Shown: positions 11,898 to 22,777 of the stretch, one piece after another
Position numbering within the stretch: position 1 is the first letter of the stretch
How the letters are laid out: every line of letters begins with the position of its first letter
Origin: Lactarius indigo
Lineage: Eukaryota; Basidiomycota; Agaricomycetes; Russulales; Russulaceae
DNA: 64,000 nt
Assembly: GCA_025766275.1 (NCBI GenBank)
Contig: JAFKAC010000013.1
Location: 62,001 to 126,000 of the forward strand
Direction of reading: 5' to 3'
Translations under genes and position numbers: made by a program
Notes under the pieces: generated by a model
Told to the model about the DNA's origin: nothing
What the model saw: only the letters and a program-made list of their open reading frames with translations
The model's database searches: none

Positions 11898-14800
11898 TCA
11901 ACCACACCACTGCCGGGCATTCAGGAACAGCCGGAACCAAGGCCCCACACCGCCCCACGTCTCCTTCATTTCGGGAGGATACCAACTATTGCTCTCCAAC
12001 GTGACGACACGCTCGGGATGAGGCATCAACGCGAGAACGCGTCCGCTCGGCGTTTGCACACCCGTGAGCCCGCCCGGGCTCCCGTTTGGATTGAGAGGAA
12101 ATACTTCCGTTGGCTTACCCGTTCCATCCACATAGCGCACTGCTCCAAGGCCCTGAGAATCGAAAGCTTCCTGCGCACCCGGGACGAACGCTGCGCGACC
12201 CTCGCCATGGGCGACCGCCACTGGAAGCCGCGAGCCACCCATGCCACGAAGGAACACCGAATCCTGCGTCGCGGTGCTGTCTACCACCTCCACGAGCGCG
12301 ACGCGCGCCTCGAACCGCCCACTACGGTTCTCCTTGAAATACGGCCACCACTCCGCGCCGGGAATCACCTCACGCATGTGGCTCAGGAATTGGCACCCAT
12401 TGCACACGCCCAGTGCGAACGCGTCGTCGCGCGCGAAGAACGCCGCGAACGCCGCCCGTGCCCCGCCGTGCAGTAATGCCGCGTGTGCCCACCCTGCGCC
12501 CGCGCCAAGCACGTCGCCGTACGAGAACCCCCCGCAAGCGGCGAGCCCGCGGAACTCACCGAGGTCGACCGTGCCCCCGACGACGTCGGACATGTGCACG
12601 TCTACCGCGTCGAACCCGGCAGCCGTGAACGCCCACGCCATCTCTGCGTGCCCGTTCACGCCTTGCTCGCGCAGGATCGCCACTTTGGGCCGGCGGAAGA
12701 GTGGGTGGTTCGGGGTTGGCGTGAATGTGAGATCGTATCTGAGCCCCGCTGCGTGTGTCTCGTCCGCGATCAGCGCAAATTCTTCGGCGGCGCAGTCTGG
12801 GTCGTCGCGCAGCGACTGCATCTGGAATGACGTTTCTGCCCAGAGTTGCTGGAGGACGGCGCGCGTGCTCGAAAATACGACGTTGCCTTGGTGTACGACC
12901 GTGAATGACTGATCTTTGGGGTCGGACAGGACCTTGCCGATGGCGTGAATCGACGTTGACTCGAAACCGTGCGCGACGAACACCTCCACGAGGCGCGCAA
13001 CGCGCGATTGCTGTACTTGTACGACCTGCACCTAAGTTCTTCGTTAAAGAGCACCTCCACCGGACCCTCTAAGCCGTGCAACGCATCCAGGTTGAGTTCC
13101 ACTCCTACACGACCTGCAAATGCCATCTCTGCCACCGTCGTGAAAAGGCCGCCATCTGAGCGATCGTGGTACGCCAGCACGAGCTCGGGGTCACTCTGCC
13201 GCACCCGTCTGACACGCATTGAAGAACGCCTTGAGTAGCTGAGGGTCCTCGACGTCCGGCACCTCCGCGCCAATTTGCCTGAAAACTTGCGCGAGTGCCG
13301 ATCCTCCCAGGCGCTGCTTCCGACAGGCGAGATCGAAGAACACGAGTGCTGTCGGGCCATCTACGTCTGTGCGCAACTGCGGTGTCCACGTCGCGCCAAC
13401 ATCCTCCACACCCGCAAACGCCGTGACAATGAGGGACAGCGGCGCCGTCACAGAGCGCTCTTCGCCACTCTGCCCATCGCGCCACCGCATCGCCATGGAC
13501 ATCGAGTCCTTCCCGACGGGAATGCCCACGCCGAGCGCAGGACAGAGTTCCATGCCCACCGCGCGCACCGCCTCGTACAGCGCGGCGCCCTCACCGGGCA
13601 CGCTTGCCGCGCTCATCCAATTCGCGCTGAGCTTGACGCGCCCAAGAGAATGCACACGCGCTGCGGCGAGGTTCGTTAGTGCTTCGGCGACCGCCATGCG
13701 CGCAGAGGCTGGCGCAGAGAGGAGCGCGAGGGGTGTGCGCTCGCCGAGGGCCATCGCCTCGCCTGCGCGGAGGCCGAAACCGTACGACGCTCGCGTGACG
13801 GCCACGTCTGCGACGGGCACCTGCCACGGGCCGACCATCTGGTCCCGCGTGACGAGGCCCGTGACGCTCCGGTCCCCAATGGTGATCAAGAACGCTTTGG
13901 ACCCGACGCTCGGCAGACGCAGCACGCGCGCAGCTGCCTCGACGAGTCGCACAGGGCAGGCGCGGTTCTGCGGGCAGGTACGTGGTGAGCGTCGCGTCGA
14001 ACGGGACGCACTCTGGAACCTGAGCGGCATCGTTGCGCGCCATGCGCGGAGGCTTGCCGAATAGAGTGGACATCTTCATCCGGATCACGTCGGCGCCGAA
14101 CAGTCGATCCGTCACGACGAGTTCGTCCGTTTCTGTAGCGGCGCCGACGACGGCAAACGGACATCGTTCGCGCGCGGCGATAGCGCGGAACACGTCTTCG
14201 TGTGCGGGGTCCACAGCGAGGACGTAGCGCTCCTGTGATTCGTTGCACCATATCTCCATTGGGGAGAGCGACGCGTCAGCGAGGGGCACGTCGCGGATCT
14301 CGAACGTCGCGCCGAGGCCTGAGTCATGCACGAGCTCCGGCAGCGCGTTGGACAGCCCACCCGCGCCGACATCATGGATGCTCTGAATGGGATTCTCCGC
14401 GCCACGCTCCACACACGCATCGATAACTTGCTGGCACCGCCGCTGCATCTCCGCATTCTCCCTCTGCACCGACGCAAAGTCCAGCACCGCGTCTCCCGTG
14501 CCCAGAGCCTGACTCGACGCCTGCGCCGCCTCCAAGCCCAATCAGCATCCCAGGGCCGCCGAGGACGACGAGCCGTGCACCAGGCGCGATCTTGGACTTG
14601 CGCGCGAACTGCGGGCGCACGGTGCCCAAGGCCACCCGCGAGCATGATGGGTTTGTGATAGCCGCGCACAGCGCCGGTGCCAGGGGACGCGCTCGGCGAA
14701 AGCACGGAAATACCCCGCGAGAGCAGGCCTGCCGAATTCGTTGTTGAACGCCGCGGCGCCGAGGGGCCCATCGAGCATGATGTCGAGCGCGCTGGCGATG

Positions 14801-15995
14801 TGCGCGGGGCGGCCAAAATCCTCTTCCCAGGGCTGTACGTAGCCCGGAACGAGTAGGTTGGACACTGAGAAGCCCGCGAGGCCCGCTTTGGGCCGCGAGC
14901 CGCGCCCGACGGCGCCCTCGTCGCGGATCTCGCCTCCTGAGCCCGTCGCGGCGCCCGGGTAGGGCGATACGGCGGTAGGGTGGTTGTGCGTCTCGACTTT
15001 GATCAGCACCGGTACGGGCGTCTCTTCCTTGCTCTCCCTGTACAGACGCTGGATGTTGGGATTCGGGGACGACGGCAGTGCGGGAGAGACGCCGAAGCGC
15101 GAGGTGGTAGCCCCCTCGAAGACGGCGGCGTTGTCAGAATAGGCGGAAATGGTGCCCGTAGGGTTCAGCTTCTCCGTGTTGCGGATCATTTGGAATAGAG
15201 AGGCCGACTGGGGTGTGCCGTCGATCGTCCAGGAGGCGTTGAAGATCTTGTGCCGGCAATGCTCCGAGTTTACCTGCGCGAACATGAAAAGCTCTGCGTC
15301 GGTCGGATTGCGTGCGACTGGGGCTACTACCCGATACGAACGCGTCGACGAGGTAGTCGATCTCGTCAGGGGCGAGGGCCAGGCCAAGCTCCTTATTCGC
15401 GCGCTCCAGTTTCTCCCTTGGCGAGATGTCGGACGACGGAGAGATGTCGACGGTGCGGAGAGGGCCTGGCTGGGACTCGAGAAAGATCGCGTCCTGGGAG
15501 GGGCGCGCGAACGACGCGGTCTGCGTCATGCGATCGTGTATGTAGTGAGAGAATAGATCGAGGTCATTTTGGGAGAGGGCGGCCCCTGTGTCGCTCGCCT
15601 CTGTTCGTACAACAAAGGCGATTCCGCGTTCGAGGCGCTTGACGTGATCGCCTAGCTTGCATAGCGTACAGATGTCCGTGGCCTTGCTCGACCAGGGAGA
15701 GACGGAACCGGGTCTGGGAAGAACGTAGATCACACCGGGGCTGCCTTCGTTGAAGGAGCGCCGCGTGTCGGAGAACGAGACGTCATCCCCGTAAGACAGG
15801 AGGCGGTCGAGCGTGCGACGCGGGGGCGAGTCGAGCTGCAGAAGTTCAATTTCGGCATCTTCAGAGATGGAGTGCACGAAGTGGATGTAGATGGCGTCTA
15901 TGGATATGACAGCCTGGGACCTGCTGGCGGATTTGCGCAAGCAAGGCGCTGCGCTTGGACGCCGATAAGGCTGATGAACCTGGGAGAAGGAGCAT
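11898..15995 (-). CDS. ADE6: Phosphoribosylformylglycinamidine (FGAM) synthetase, purine step 4; frame-broken in this sequence
   Basis: About 1366 codons without introns, matching the usual size of eukaryotic single-chain FGAM synthetase. It uses glutamine and ATP to convert FGAR to FGAM in cytosolic de novo purine synthesis. Start at 15995 gives [11 protein letters not shown] followed by the PurS-like N-terminus. Then come [18 protein letters not shown] and [20 protein letters not shown] (first AIR-synthase-like half, ATP/Mg site), [32 protein letters not shown] and [13 protein letters not shown] (second half). The C-terminal class I glutaminase has the nucleophile Cys in [12 protein letters not shown] and the His-Glu pair in LMPHPERV. 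Every segment is well conserved, yet the frame changes about eight times (near 15912, 15335, 14684, 14626, 14522, 13970, 13210, 13028). Several are cured by removing a single G/C. An essential gene this well conserved between breaks is more likely mis-assembled than dead. Confidence 0.88.
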
Positions 15996-16189
15996 CCCTG
16001 TCGACTGGTGAGATCTGCCTCTCGCATCAGATCCAAACGTATTTACCTGGATCTGCTTTTTTTTAAAAAGTGACGTTTCGTGGATGGGCGTTTCTTGCCC
16101 CTGCTGCGATTCAATCCGAGTCGGCATCGGTTTGATCTTAATCTCGACGATGACACGTGGACCGATCATTTTAAGTTACTAGAGAGCCA

Positions 16190-16760
16190 TGGATTATTGG
16201 GCCGTGGGGGCCGATGACGATGAAGGTGTACTCAATGCACCTTCGGTCGACAAACAGAGTAGACAAGCTGCAACTCTCCACGATACTACTAGAAGCTATA
16301 CGTGCTATATCTGTGACGCCGGCTGGGTCTGATCTGAATCTCATGGGCAGATCAGGAGGTCTTGAGGACAATGAGGATGGTGTCACATATCCTTCAATTG
16401 GGCGGAGATTGTGTCGATCTGGCTGAAAGTGTACTACTACGTCTCTGCTACTCATTGCGTGCTTCAGTGCTGCAGCCTTCGGACTTTCTCGTCACCATGA
16501 TATAGACCTTCTTGGTGTCCAGCAAGCATTACTTGGACGGTGACGTCGGAGGCGTGAAGCCCCCTCATCTGCAGCCTCCACTGCGGCCCCCACTATAGAG
16601 GGTGTGGATCTTCTCCGCGATTTGGGAGTCCGTGACGCGACGTCTCGACAAAATCACGTTTCATGACATTGATTGCTCTAGTCTGAATTGGTTGCCGCAT
16701 TCCGCGTCGTGTACATCAGCAGTCCCAATTTTGCACGTAGGCCCGGGCAGAGAAGGCCGA
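16190..16760 (+). pseudogene. Decayed tandem copy of the ATG11 5' exons
   Basis: This stretch aligns base by base, introns included, with the 5' part of the downstream ATG11 gene (about 17270-17860). Shared blocks include the intron-2 end plus GGTCTTGAGG-like exon 3 start near 16340, the YLDGD-like block near 16520 (ATTACTTGGACGGTGACGTC), the LQPP-like CTGCAGCCTCCACTG block near 16570, and GACGCGACGTCTCGACA near 16640. It carries many substitutions and stops and cannot encode a protein. It sits between the ADE6 start at 15995 and the real ATG11 start, so it may lie in a shared divergent promoter region. Confidence 0.6.
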
Positions 16761-17272
16761 ACAGCTCGTTGCCCAGCTTCTAGAGATCTCCGTTGCAAGT
16801 TAGGAATGAGATCAACCCGCTCCGCTCCCGAAACAGCACTCTCCGGTGGCGGTCCTAGGGAGTAGAAGGAAAGGGAGGTCTCATCAGAGTCAGCGCTAGT
16901 CTAGTGGTAGTTAATGTGCAGCCTATTACAGGTAGGTCGGGTTAGAAAGGTAGGCATACTCGTGGGCTGTTGGACCTAAGTAGTTCTGCTCTTGGTTGTG
17001 CTTCCAAGTCTGCTTCCATTGTCGGGGACTGTGTTAGGTGGGTTTTAGTGGTGGGTGGGCTGTATGTTTCTTGGTCCTGGTGTCCTACTAGCATATGTGT
17101 TAGGTTTGAGGTTATTAGGTCTTGCACTTATGGGTTGTGTTTGCGACTCTTGAATTTCACAAACAGCATTTCGGCACTCCTCTGACCAGCGTGGGAGTTT
17201 ACAGCATCCACGAATGGCTCGTGCGGACGGTATGCCGATCCGATCATCTCAGTTGAGGCCACGGCTCCGAAA

Positions 17273-20200
17273 ATGATTCGTATTTGTAGGGCCGAAGACG
17301 GCGAAGTGTTCCACGTTCGTCTGCTGCTCACTGGAACACCGAGATACCTCCGCTGACAGACATAACAGACAAACGCGACTGTTCATGACATAGAAGGGTA
17401 CAGCCACACGTGTCATCTGCGACGGACTGGGCCTGGGCTAAATCTCACGAGCAGATCAGGAAGTCTCGAGGCATTTCTTCGCAGGGAGATAGGAATCGAG
17501 GAGGATGCGGCCCTTGCATATCTCTCAGATGGGCGGAGGCTGGGAACGGACAACGTGTCGAATCTGGCCGAGGTGCACGACCAGGTATGGTCTCTCGTCT
17601 CTGCTGCCTGTTTAATTTTCCTAATTATCCCATAGACCATATTTGTATTCAACAAATATTACCTGGACGGAGACCTCGACGAAGTGGCAAAGCTTCTCCA
17701 TATGCAACCTCCACTGCAGCCACCAATAGAAGGTGTGCTCCCCCCTCACCAGTCTGGATGCTCGTGACGCGACCTCTCGACAGAATCGTCTCTCCGGACC
17801 CTCTGAGTTGGGTGCCGCGTTCCACCGAGCAGCGCAGACGCACATGCAATCCATCAGCCGCATCGTGGATTCCATGCAGCATCAGCGCTCCGCCCTGCGA
17901 CTAGCATCGAGCGTCGTCGACTTTCACGTGCTCAATCGTCTCGGACGTCGTCACAGACGCGCGTCAAGAACTCGACAAACGTGCCTCCCTCGTCGCCGGT
18001 GTCGACGCGGACACGGAACTGGCCTCGCGCGTCCGGATTCATCGCGATTTTTTACCCCCTGTAGTGCAGAGGGCCATGGACGCCGGAGGCCCGGCGCGCA
18101 CGCTCGATCACTACGTCTCTGGTGACAGGATACGCCGCGCTGTAGAAGAGTGTCGTAAGTCGCATGGTTTTCGTGTGTGCGAGTGCTCATTTCGTAAATA
18201 AAAGGTGGCCTACAAGAACGCCTCCGTCACATGGAGGCGACCGTGAAGCAGCTTATCGACGGCGCGGCTGACGTGAGATCGATTTGTGCCGATGCTGGGT
18301 ACGTCGGCGGCTAGAGCGTTTGAATTTGGCACACACACACGTTTATTTCTCATTCATGATCTGAACTTAGATCCCTAAATACTGCCGTGGCGCTCGAGTT
18401 GTCTTCGCAAAATTTGCATGGCAGAATTACGGAAGTCACGTCTCCTCTTAATGGTAATGGTAATTTCTGTCTGCGGCGGTTGCGCCATTTTCGATCACTT
18501 ACACCTCCATCCAGTCCCCGTTGTGGATCTAGGGCCAATCCTACAAGGTAAGACTCATCTCTCAAATCAATTGGACGCCGCCTGACTCTTTCCTTAGAGC
18601 TTCGTTCGTTGGACGTGTCAATCAGAGGGAAACCTGTCATCTGTCGTGGAGTCAAAGGTGCATTAGCTATTTGCAGGCTTTCTCTTTCTCACGTCGCCAT
18701 AGAATGCATACACAAGCCAATGTCTGCGTGCCTTTCGCCAAATCCACACGCTCAACGCGGGTCTTGTCGCACTTCCTGACGATTTTACTGGCCTTCAGGC
18801 TAGCCTCGAGACCAAGGGCACGTTCGCTGATATTGAGCGGTTACACAATATGGTCTATACCTATGGCGCTACGATGGTCGAAGTCGTTCGTCGGAAAGAA
18901 TTCTGTGTGTCATAGCGACGTCTACTCCGAGGAGATTGACCTGATTGCGTCTCCATAGCAAGACATTTCCACAGAAAGTGCCAAGGTTTCTCGGAAGTGA
19001 TGTCGAACCTTTCGTGTGTATAGATTCGGTTCCATTGTACACCGGTTCAACTTATGCCCTGTCAAGTGCTGCCGAGACCGAGCGTCGTCATGCGTTTCGT
19101 GACGAGATACTTGACCAACTTCCGTTTGATCTCATTGGCATGGATGACTCCCTACCCTCCGTCGAAATTTCTGCTTCTGGGGGAGAGGATACAAACAATC
19201 ACTTTACTCTCGAGAGGCACGATATTAGTGGTGTGTACCCGATCTCTTCCTTGAATAGATATAATGTCCGAATTGTCCTTGATGAAACTGAAACGTAGAT
19301 CTGCTACGCGTCTTGGAAGACTCGCGGCTAGGCGCCGAACAACAACGAAGCGGTACCCGTGAGAGCCCAAGAGGTGTGCACGAAACTTAAAGGACTGGTC
19401 GACAAAATAGACGCTCTTGAATCCGGTTTCACGGACCAAGCGGAACGATCACGTACGTTGTCGTCGCCAGTCCGCCCCTTTCCCCCCGAGACGACCGGTT
19501 CCCCGCAGTATTTTCGTCGTCTAAACAGGCCGTATCGAGGATTCCCCGTGGGTAGGCTCCTGTCGATCCAGATATCGTCATGCTGATGTTCGACCTAGCG
19601 AAACGGGCCTTTAAAGAGCCCGCCCAGAACGCCCCGGAACCCGAGGTGGTTTATCTCGGAGAGCCACTCCAGGCAACCGTCAGTGACCACGAACGCATAG
19701 AGCGGCTCGAGCGCGAGCTCTCCCTCGCGCACGCCAAGTTAGAGAGCGAGACTACCGCACGCCGTACCCTAGAAGATCGGCTCAGCGGTCTCCGTTCGAC
19801 CTTCGAGCAATACAGGCAAAGACGGAGCGTATTGGTCACAGCAGCAGAGAAGCAAACGAGAATCACGGAGTACTTCCGGCAGACAGGCGGCAGCAAGGTG
19901 GGTACCAGCGCAGAAAAGGGTGAGGCGCATGGTGCCGTCGCCGAGGCCAATGGAAGGCGGGACCAAGACGCGCTTGAAGCATGCCGAGCTGCGAACGGTG
20001 ATGGAAGCCGTGGAAGCGACAGCTCGCGGGAGACGGGGCGGGGCGGGCAGATGCGGACATCCGATGCACCGAGCGCGAACTGCAAGAGGCGGACGTGCTC
20101 CTCGTCGAAACCACGCGCAACGCAACCGCTACAGGTGGATAGCAGCCTAACCAGCTCGTCGGGCAGCTCTTGGAGGTCGCCGCCGCGTACCGCAGGACCA

Positions 20201-21009
20201 GTACCAAGGCGCTGACCCTGGCTCAGGCGCAGAACGTCGTCGCTGTCCCTTCCGCACCCGATAATAACTCGGAGGTCGAGGATGTCGAGGGTCTGTTGTC
20301 AGTACGGCAGCCCCCTCCGGTCGAACTTGACTTGACCGATCCTGTGGGCGCAATTGAGGTGTTACGCTCGTTCGATCACGACGGCTTCCTGGAGGCAATT
20401 GCGAAGACTGGCAAGACGATCCGCAAGTGGCAGAAGCATTGTCAAGGGTACCGCGAGCGTTCAAAGACGAAGATATCGTTTCGGAACTTTGCCGAAGGCG
20501 ACCTGGCGCTTTTCTTGCCCACCCGTAACTCCCCGCGACCAGTGGGCTGCATTTAACGGTACGTGAGGAGGAGTAGTGCCTCCTGAGGTAGTCCTAACCG
20601 TGGTTACTGACTTGGCTCGGCTGCAGTCTCATTCCCACATTATTTCCTCCAAGGTAACAGGTCGCCTTGCGGAGCAGCTGAAATCGCGCGAGTGGATCGT
20701 CGCGCGAATCACGTCCATCCTCGAGCGGAGTAGTCGAACCAAACTGTGCGTAGCCTGCTGCTTCTCGCCCATCATTATCGCCACCCGCCCGTGCGCCCCC
20801 ATCTGAATCCTGGTAATCCTCTTCCAGGACCCCGAGAGCAACCCTTACGGCCTCGGAAACGGTGTCAAGGTATTACATGGTACAAGTCGAGGATTGGAAT
20901 CAGTCCCAAACAACGTCCTTCCAAGACGTCCGGTCCTGGGTCCGCCCCTGCGGCGGTGGTGGCGGCGGCGGCGGGCGCAGGGAAAGATGCGGAAGTCCCC
21001 GAAGAATAG
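17273..21009 (+). CDS. ATG11: Autophagy-related protein 11 (selective-autophagy scaffold), with frame breaks
   Basis: Exons 17273-17314, 17369-17397, 17455-17584 and 17636 onward encode a ubiquitin-like N-terminus (MIRICRAEDGEVFH, GSLEAFLRREIGIEEDA, YLSDGRRLGTDNV) and FVFNKYYLDGDLDEV. SELGAAFHRAAQTHMQSISR and RQELDKRASLVAGVDAD follow, with a long coiled-coil middle (about 18200-20350; ERLERELSLAHAKLE near 19710). The Atg11 C-terminal domain at 20460-20900 shows KISFRNFAEGDLALFLPTRN, then LKSREWIVARITSI and NPYGLGNGVK with YYMVQVEDW. Atg11 scaffolds cargo receptors and the Atg1 kinase at the phagophore assembly site. At least three breaks vanish if one base is removed from a short run: C6 near 17740, near 17935 and GG near 20875. 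Others in the middle exons are unresolved. The 3' end at 21009 is tentative. Confidence 0.8.
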
Positions 21010-22013
21010 AAGGTGGGCAGACTGGGACTTCTCTTCGCTGTCGCGAGCTATCACGCGCGTGCACAATGCACATGATCCTCCCTGCAGTCCTAGAGGGGCA
21101 CTGTACTGTATGCGGCCAACGGAAAAAAAAATAAAGCCGTTTCTAGACGAGTCGAGGCACTTTCGCGATGCCCATCAATGTAGCACGGACTGGCACAAAC
21201 GGGGGATCCCCTCATCGCCGAGATTGGCGCCTCGTTGTGTGTGAATGTGGCCCGAAAAATGTGAATATGCCAGGCACCCGCCTTCAGAAGGGGGGGGGAC
21301 GCGCTAGAAGCGGGAAGTTCCCGTGTGGCTCCCCTCATATACGTACTGTACGTATCGCCATCACTACAGCTGGAACCCGGGCGACGGAACGGCCTAGTAG
21401 AGGTTACTCAGTTCGTTCGCGGTTCTGTTCTGGAGCCTTTCTAGGTGGGTTCGTAATACGTCCACAAGGTATGAAATGTGGCATCACATTCTCGCCGAGC
21501 TTTTGGGACGCTGTTGCAAGACGGCTCCAACCTCGTTTGGCCTGCAGGTCCATGCGCGCGTGCATGTGGGCAGATGTGTGACATTAGTTAAATATTAGAC
21601 TTGGGCAGAACAGACAAACGACGTGAGTGGCTGCGTGAGTAGATGAATACAGAACAGAATTGGGGAGAGATTGTAGGCAAAGAGATATGAAGTGGACATG
21701 GTGAATGATAAGAAAGAGAACTCGAGAAGAAAAGGACCACGTATGCGTGTATGCGCGATGATGGGTGGGGATAGGATGGATAATGACATCAGATACCAAA
21801 AGACAACAGACTATACAGCTCCTCGAATGCTCGCTGTCAATCACCCCAGCTTCGCGAGAGCGACCCAACGTTCTGGATCGTAAACGCCATACTGGGTATA
21901 TGCGCAGGCCCCTGCGCACTGGCGCTGGCAATCGCACCCTATCGCACAAGCAATCAAGCTCAGCGAAAAGCGACCCAGAGGAAATGGAACACAAGCATAC
22001 CGTGGCCGCAGTA
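21010..22013. other. Intergenic stretch between convergent genes
   Basis: 3' flanks of ATG11 (plus) and of the small minus-strand gene at 22014. There is a G-run near 21290, and no domain or codon structure that I can support. Confidence 0.4.
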
Positions 22014-22777
22014 TCATGCTGCTCTCCCCCGCTGCCCCCCATGGGGGCCTTCAGACTGAGTCCCCTCAGCCTCAGCCCTAAGGTAATGTCCCTGTTGCTG
22101 CTGTTGGAGCTCCGATGATGACGGCGCAGCATCACGTGTGATGGGTCGCCCGCGGGCAAGTGCGCTGCCGGGGCGTACGATGCGCACATTCAACACTGGC
22201 CGGCGCGTCATCTCCTCGTCTATTTCTTGCGACGGCGATGCCGATGCTGACGCTGAGCTCAGGACTGACTGACGCTCCATATCGAAGGAGGGCTGCGGCG
22301 AGCTTGCACGCGCGCGAACGCGGTCGAGCCTCGGTTGCTGCTGCGGCTGCGCATGGTGGTGGTGCGGTCGGTGTGTCGTGTTGTTATTCAGGTTGAAAGG
22401 TAACGGCGCGTTGACATTGACCATTTTCCTTCGGAATCGGAAGTAGAAATAATTTTGATGGACGTGTAGGGGGGAACAGGGAAGCTCACCCCTCCTTGGC
22501 ACGGACGATCACGCCGAGGCGCTCTTTCATGCGCTGCTGGTCAATGATAACATGTCGTGCGGCTGGTCTGATGGAAATAACGTCAGTGTCCGACGAAAAA
22601 GAAGAGAAAACACAAGTGACAGACGGGACGTCCTCTGATGCAGGGATGAGTCGAGAATTTTCATTTGGCTCGTCCTGGAAGGATATGTTAGATACTGTAT
22701 AAGGAGGAGAAAGAAATACAGACAGAAGAGGACGATCGAGGCCGTAAGCAGCAGAAGAGGAAGGAGAGAAGAGACAT
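22014..22777 (-). CDS. Small conserved protein with a Cys-containing N-terminus (possible lipid-anchored LAMTOR1/EGO-type adaptor)
   Basis: Three exons (22777-22724, 22674-22490, 22428-22014) give an intact 217-residue frame; introns are 49 and 61 bp. It starts MSLLSFLFCCLRPRSSSS, a hydrophobic stretch ending in a Cys pair that suits palmitoylation. There is no Gly2, so no N-myristoylation. Next come DEPNENSRLIPASEDVPS and the most conserved-looking block, RPAARHVIIDQQRMKERLG followed by VIVRAKEG and MVNVNAPLPFNL. The C-terminal half is His/Gln/Ser-rich and probably disordered. The arrangement (Cys-rich tip, acidic NSRLIP, one amphipathic helix) resembles LAMTOR1/Meh1 adaptors that anchor Rag GTPases to the vacuole, but I cannot confirm membership. 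The gene model is firm; the function is an inference. Confidence 0.6.

Noticed and set aside
12018..14658. Long plus-strand frames of 110-231 codons opposite ADE6
   Set aside because: High-GC shadows of a conserved minus-strand coding region; Arg/Pro/Ala-rich with no domain.
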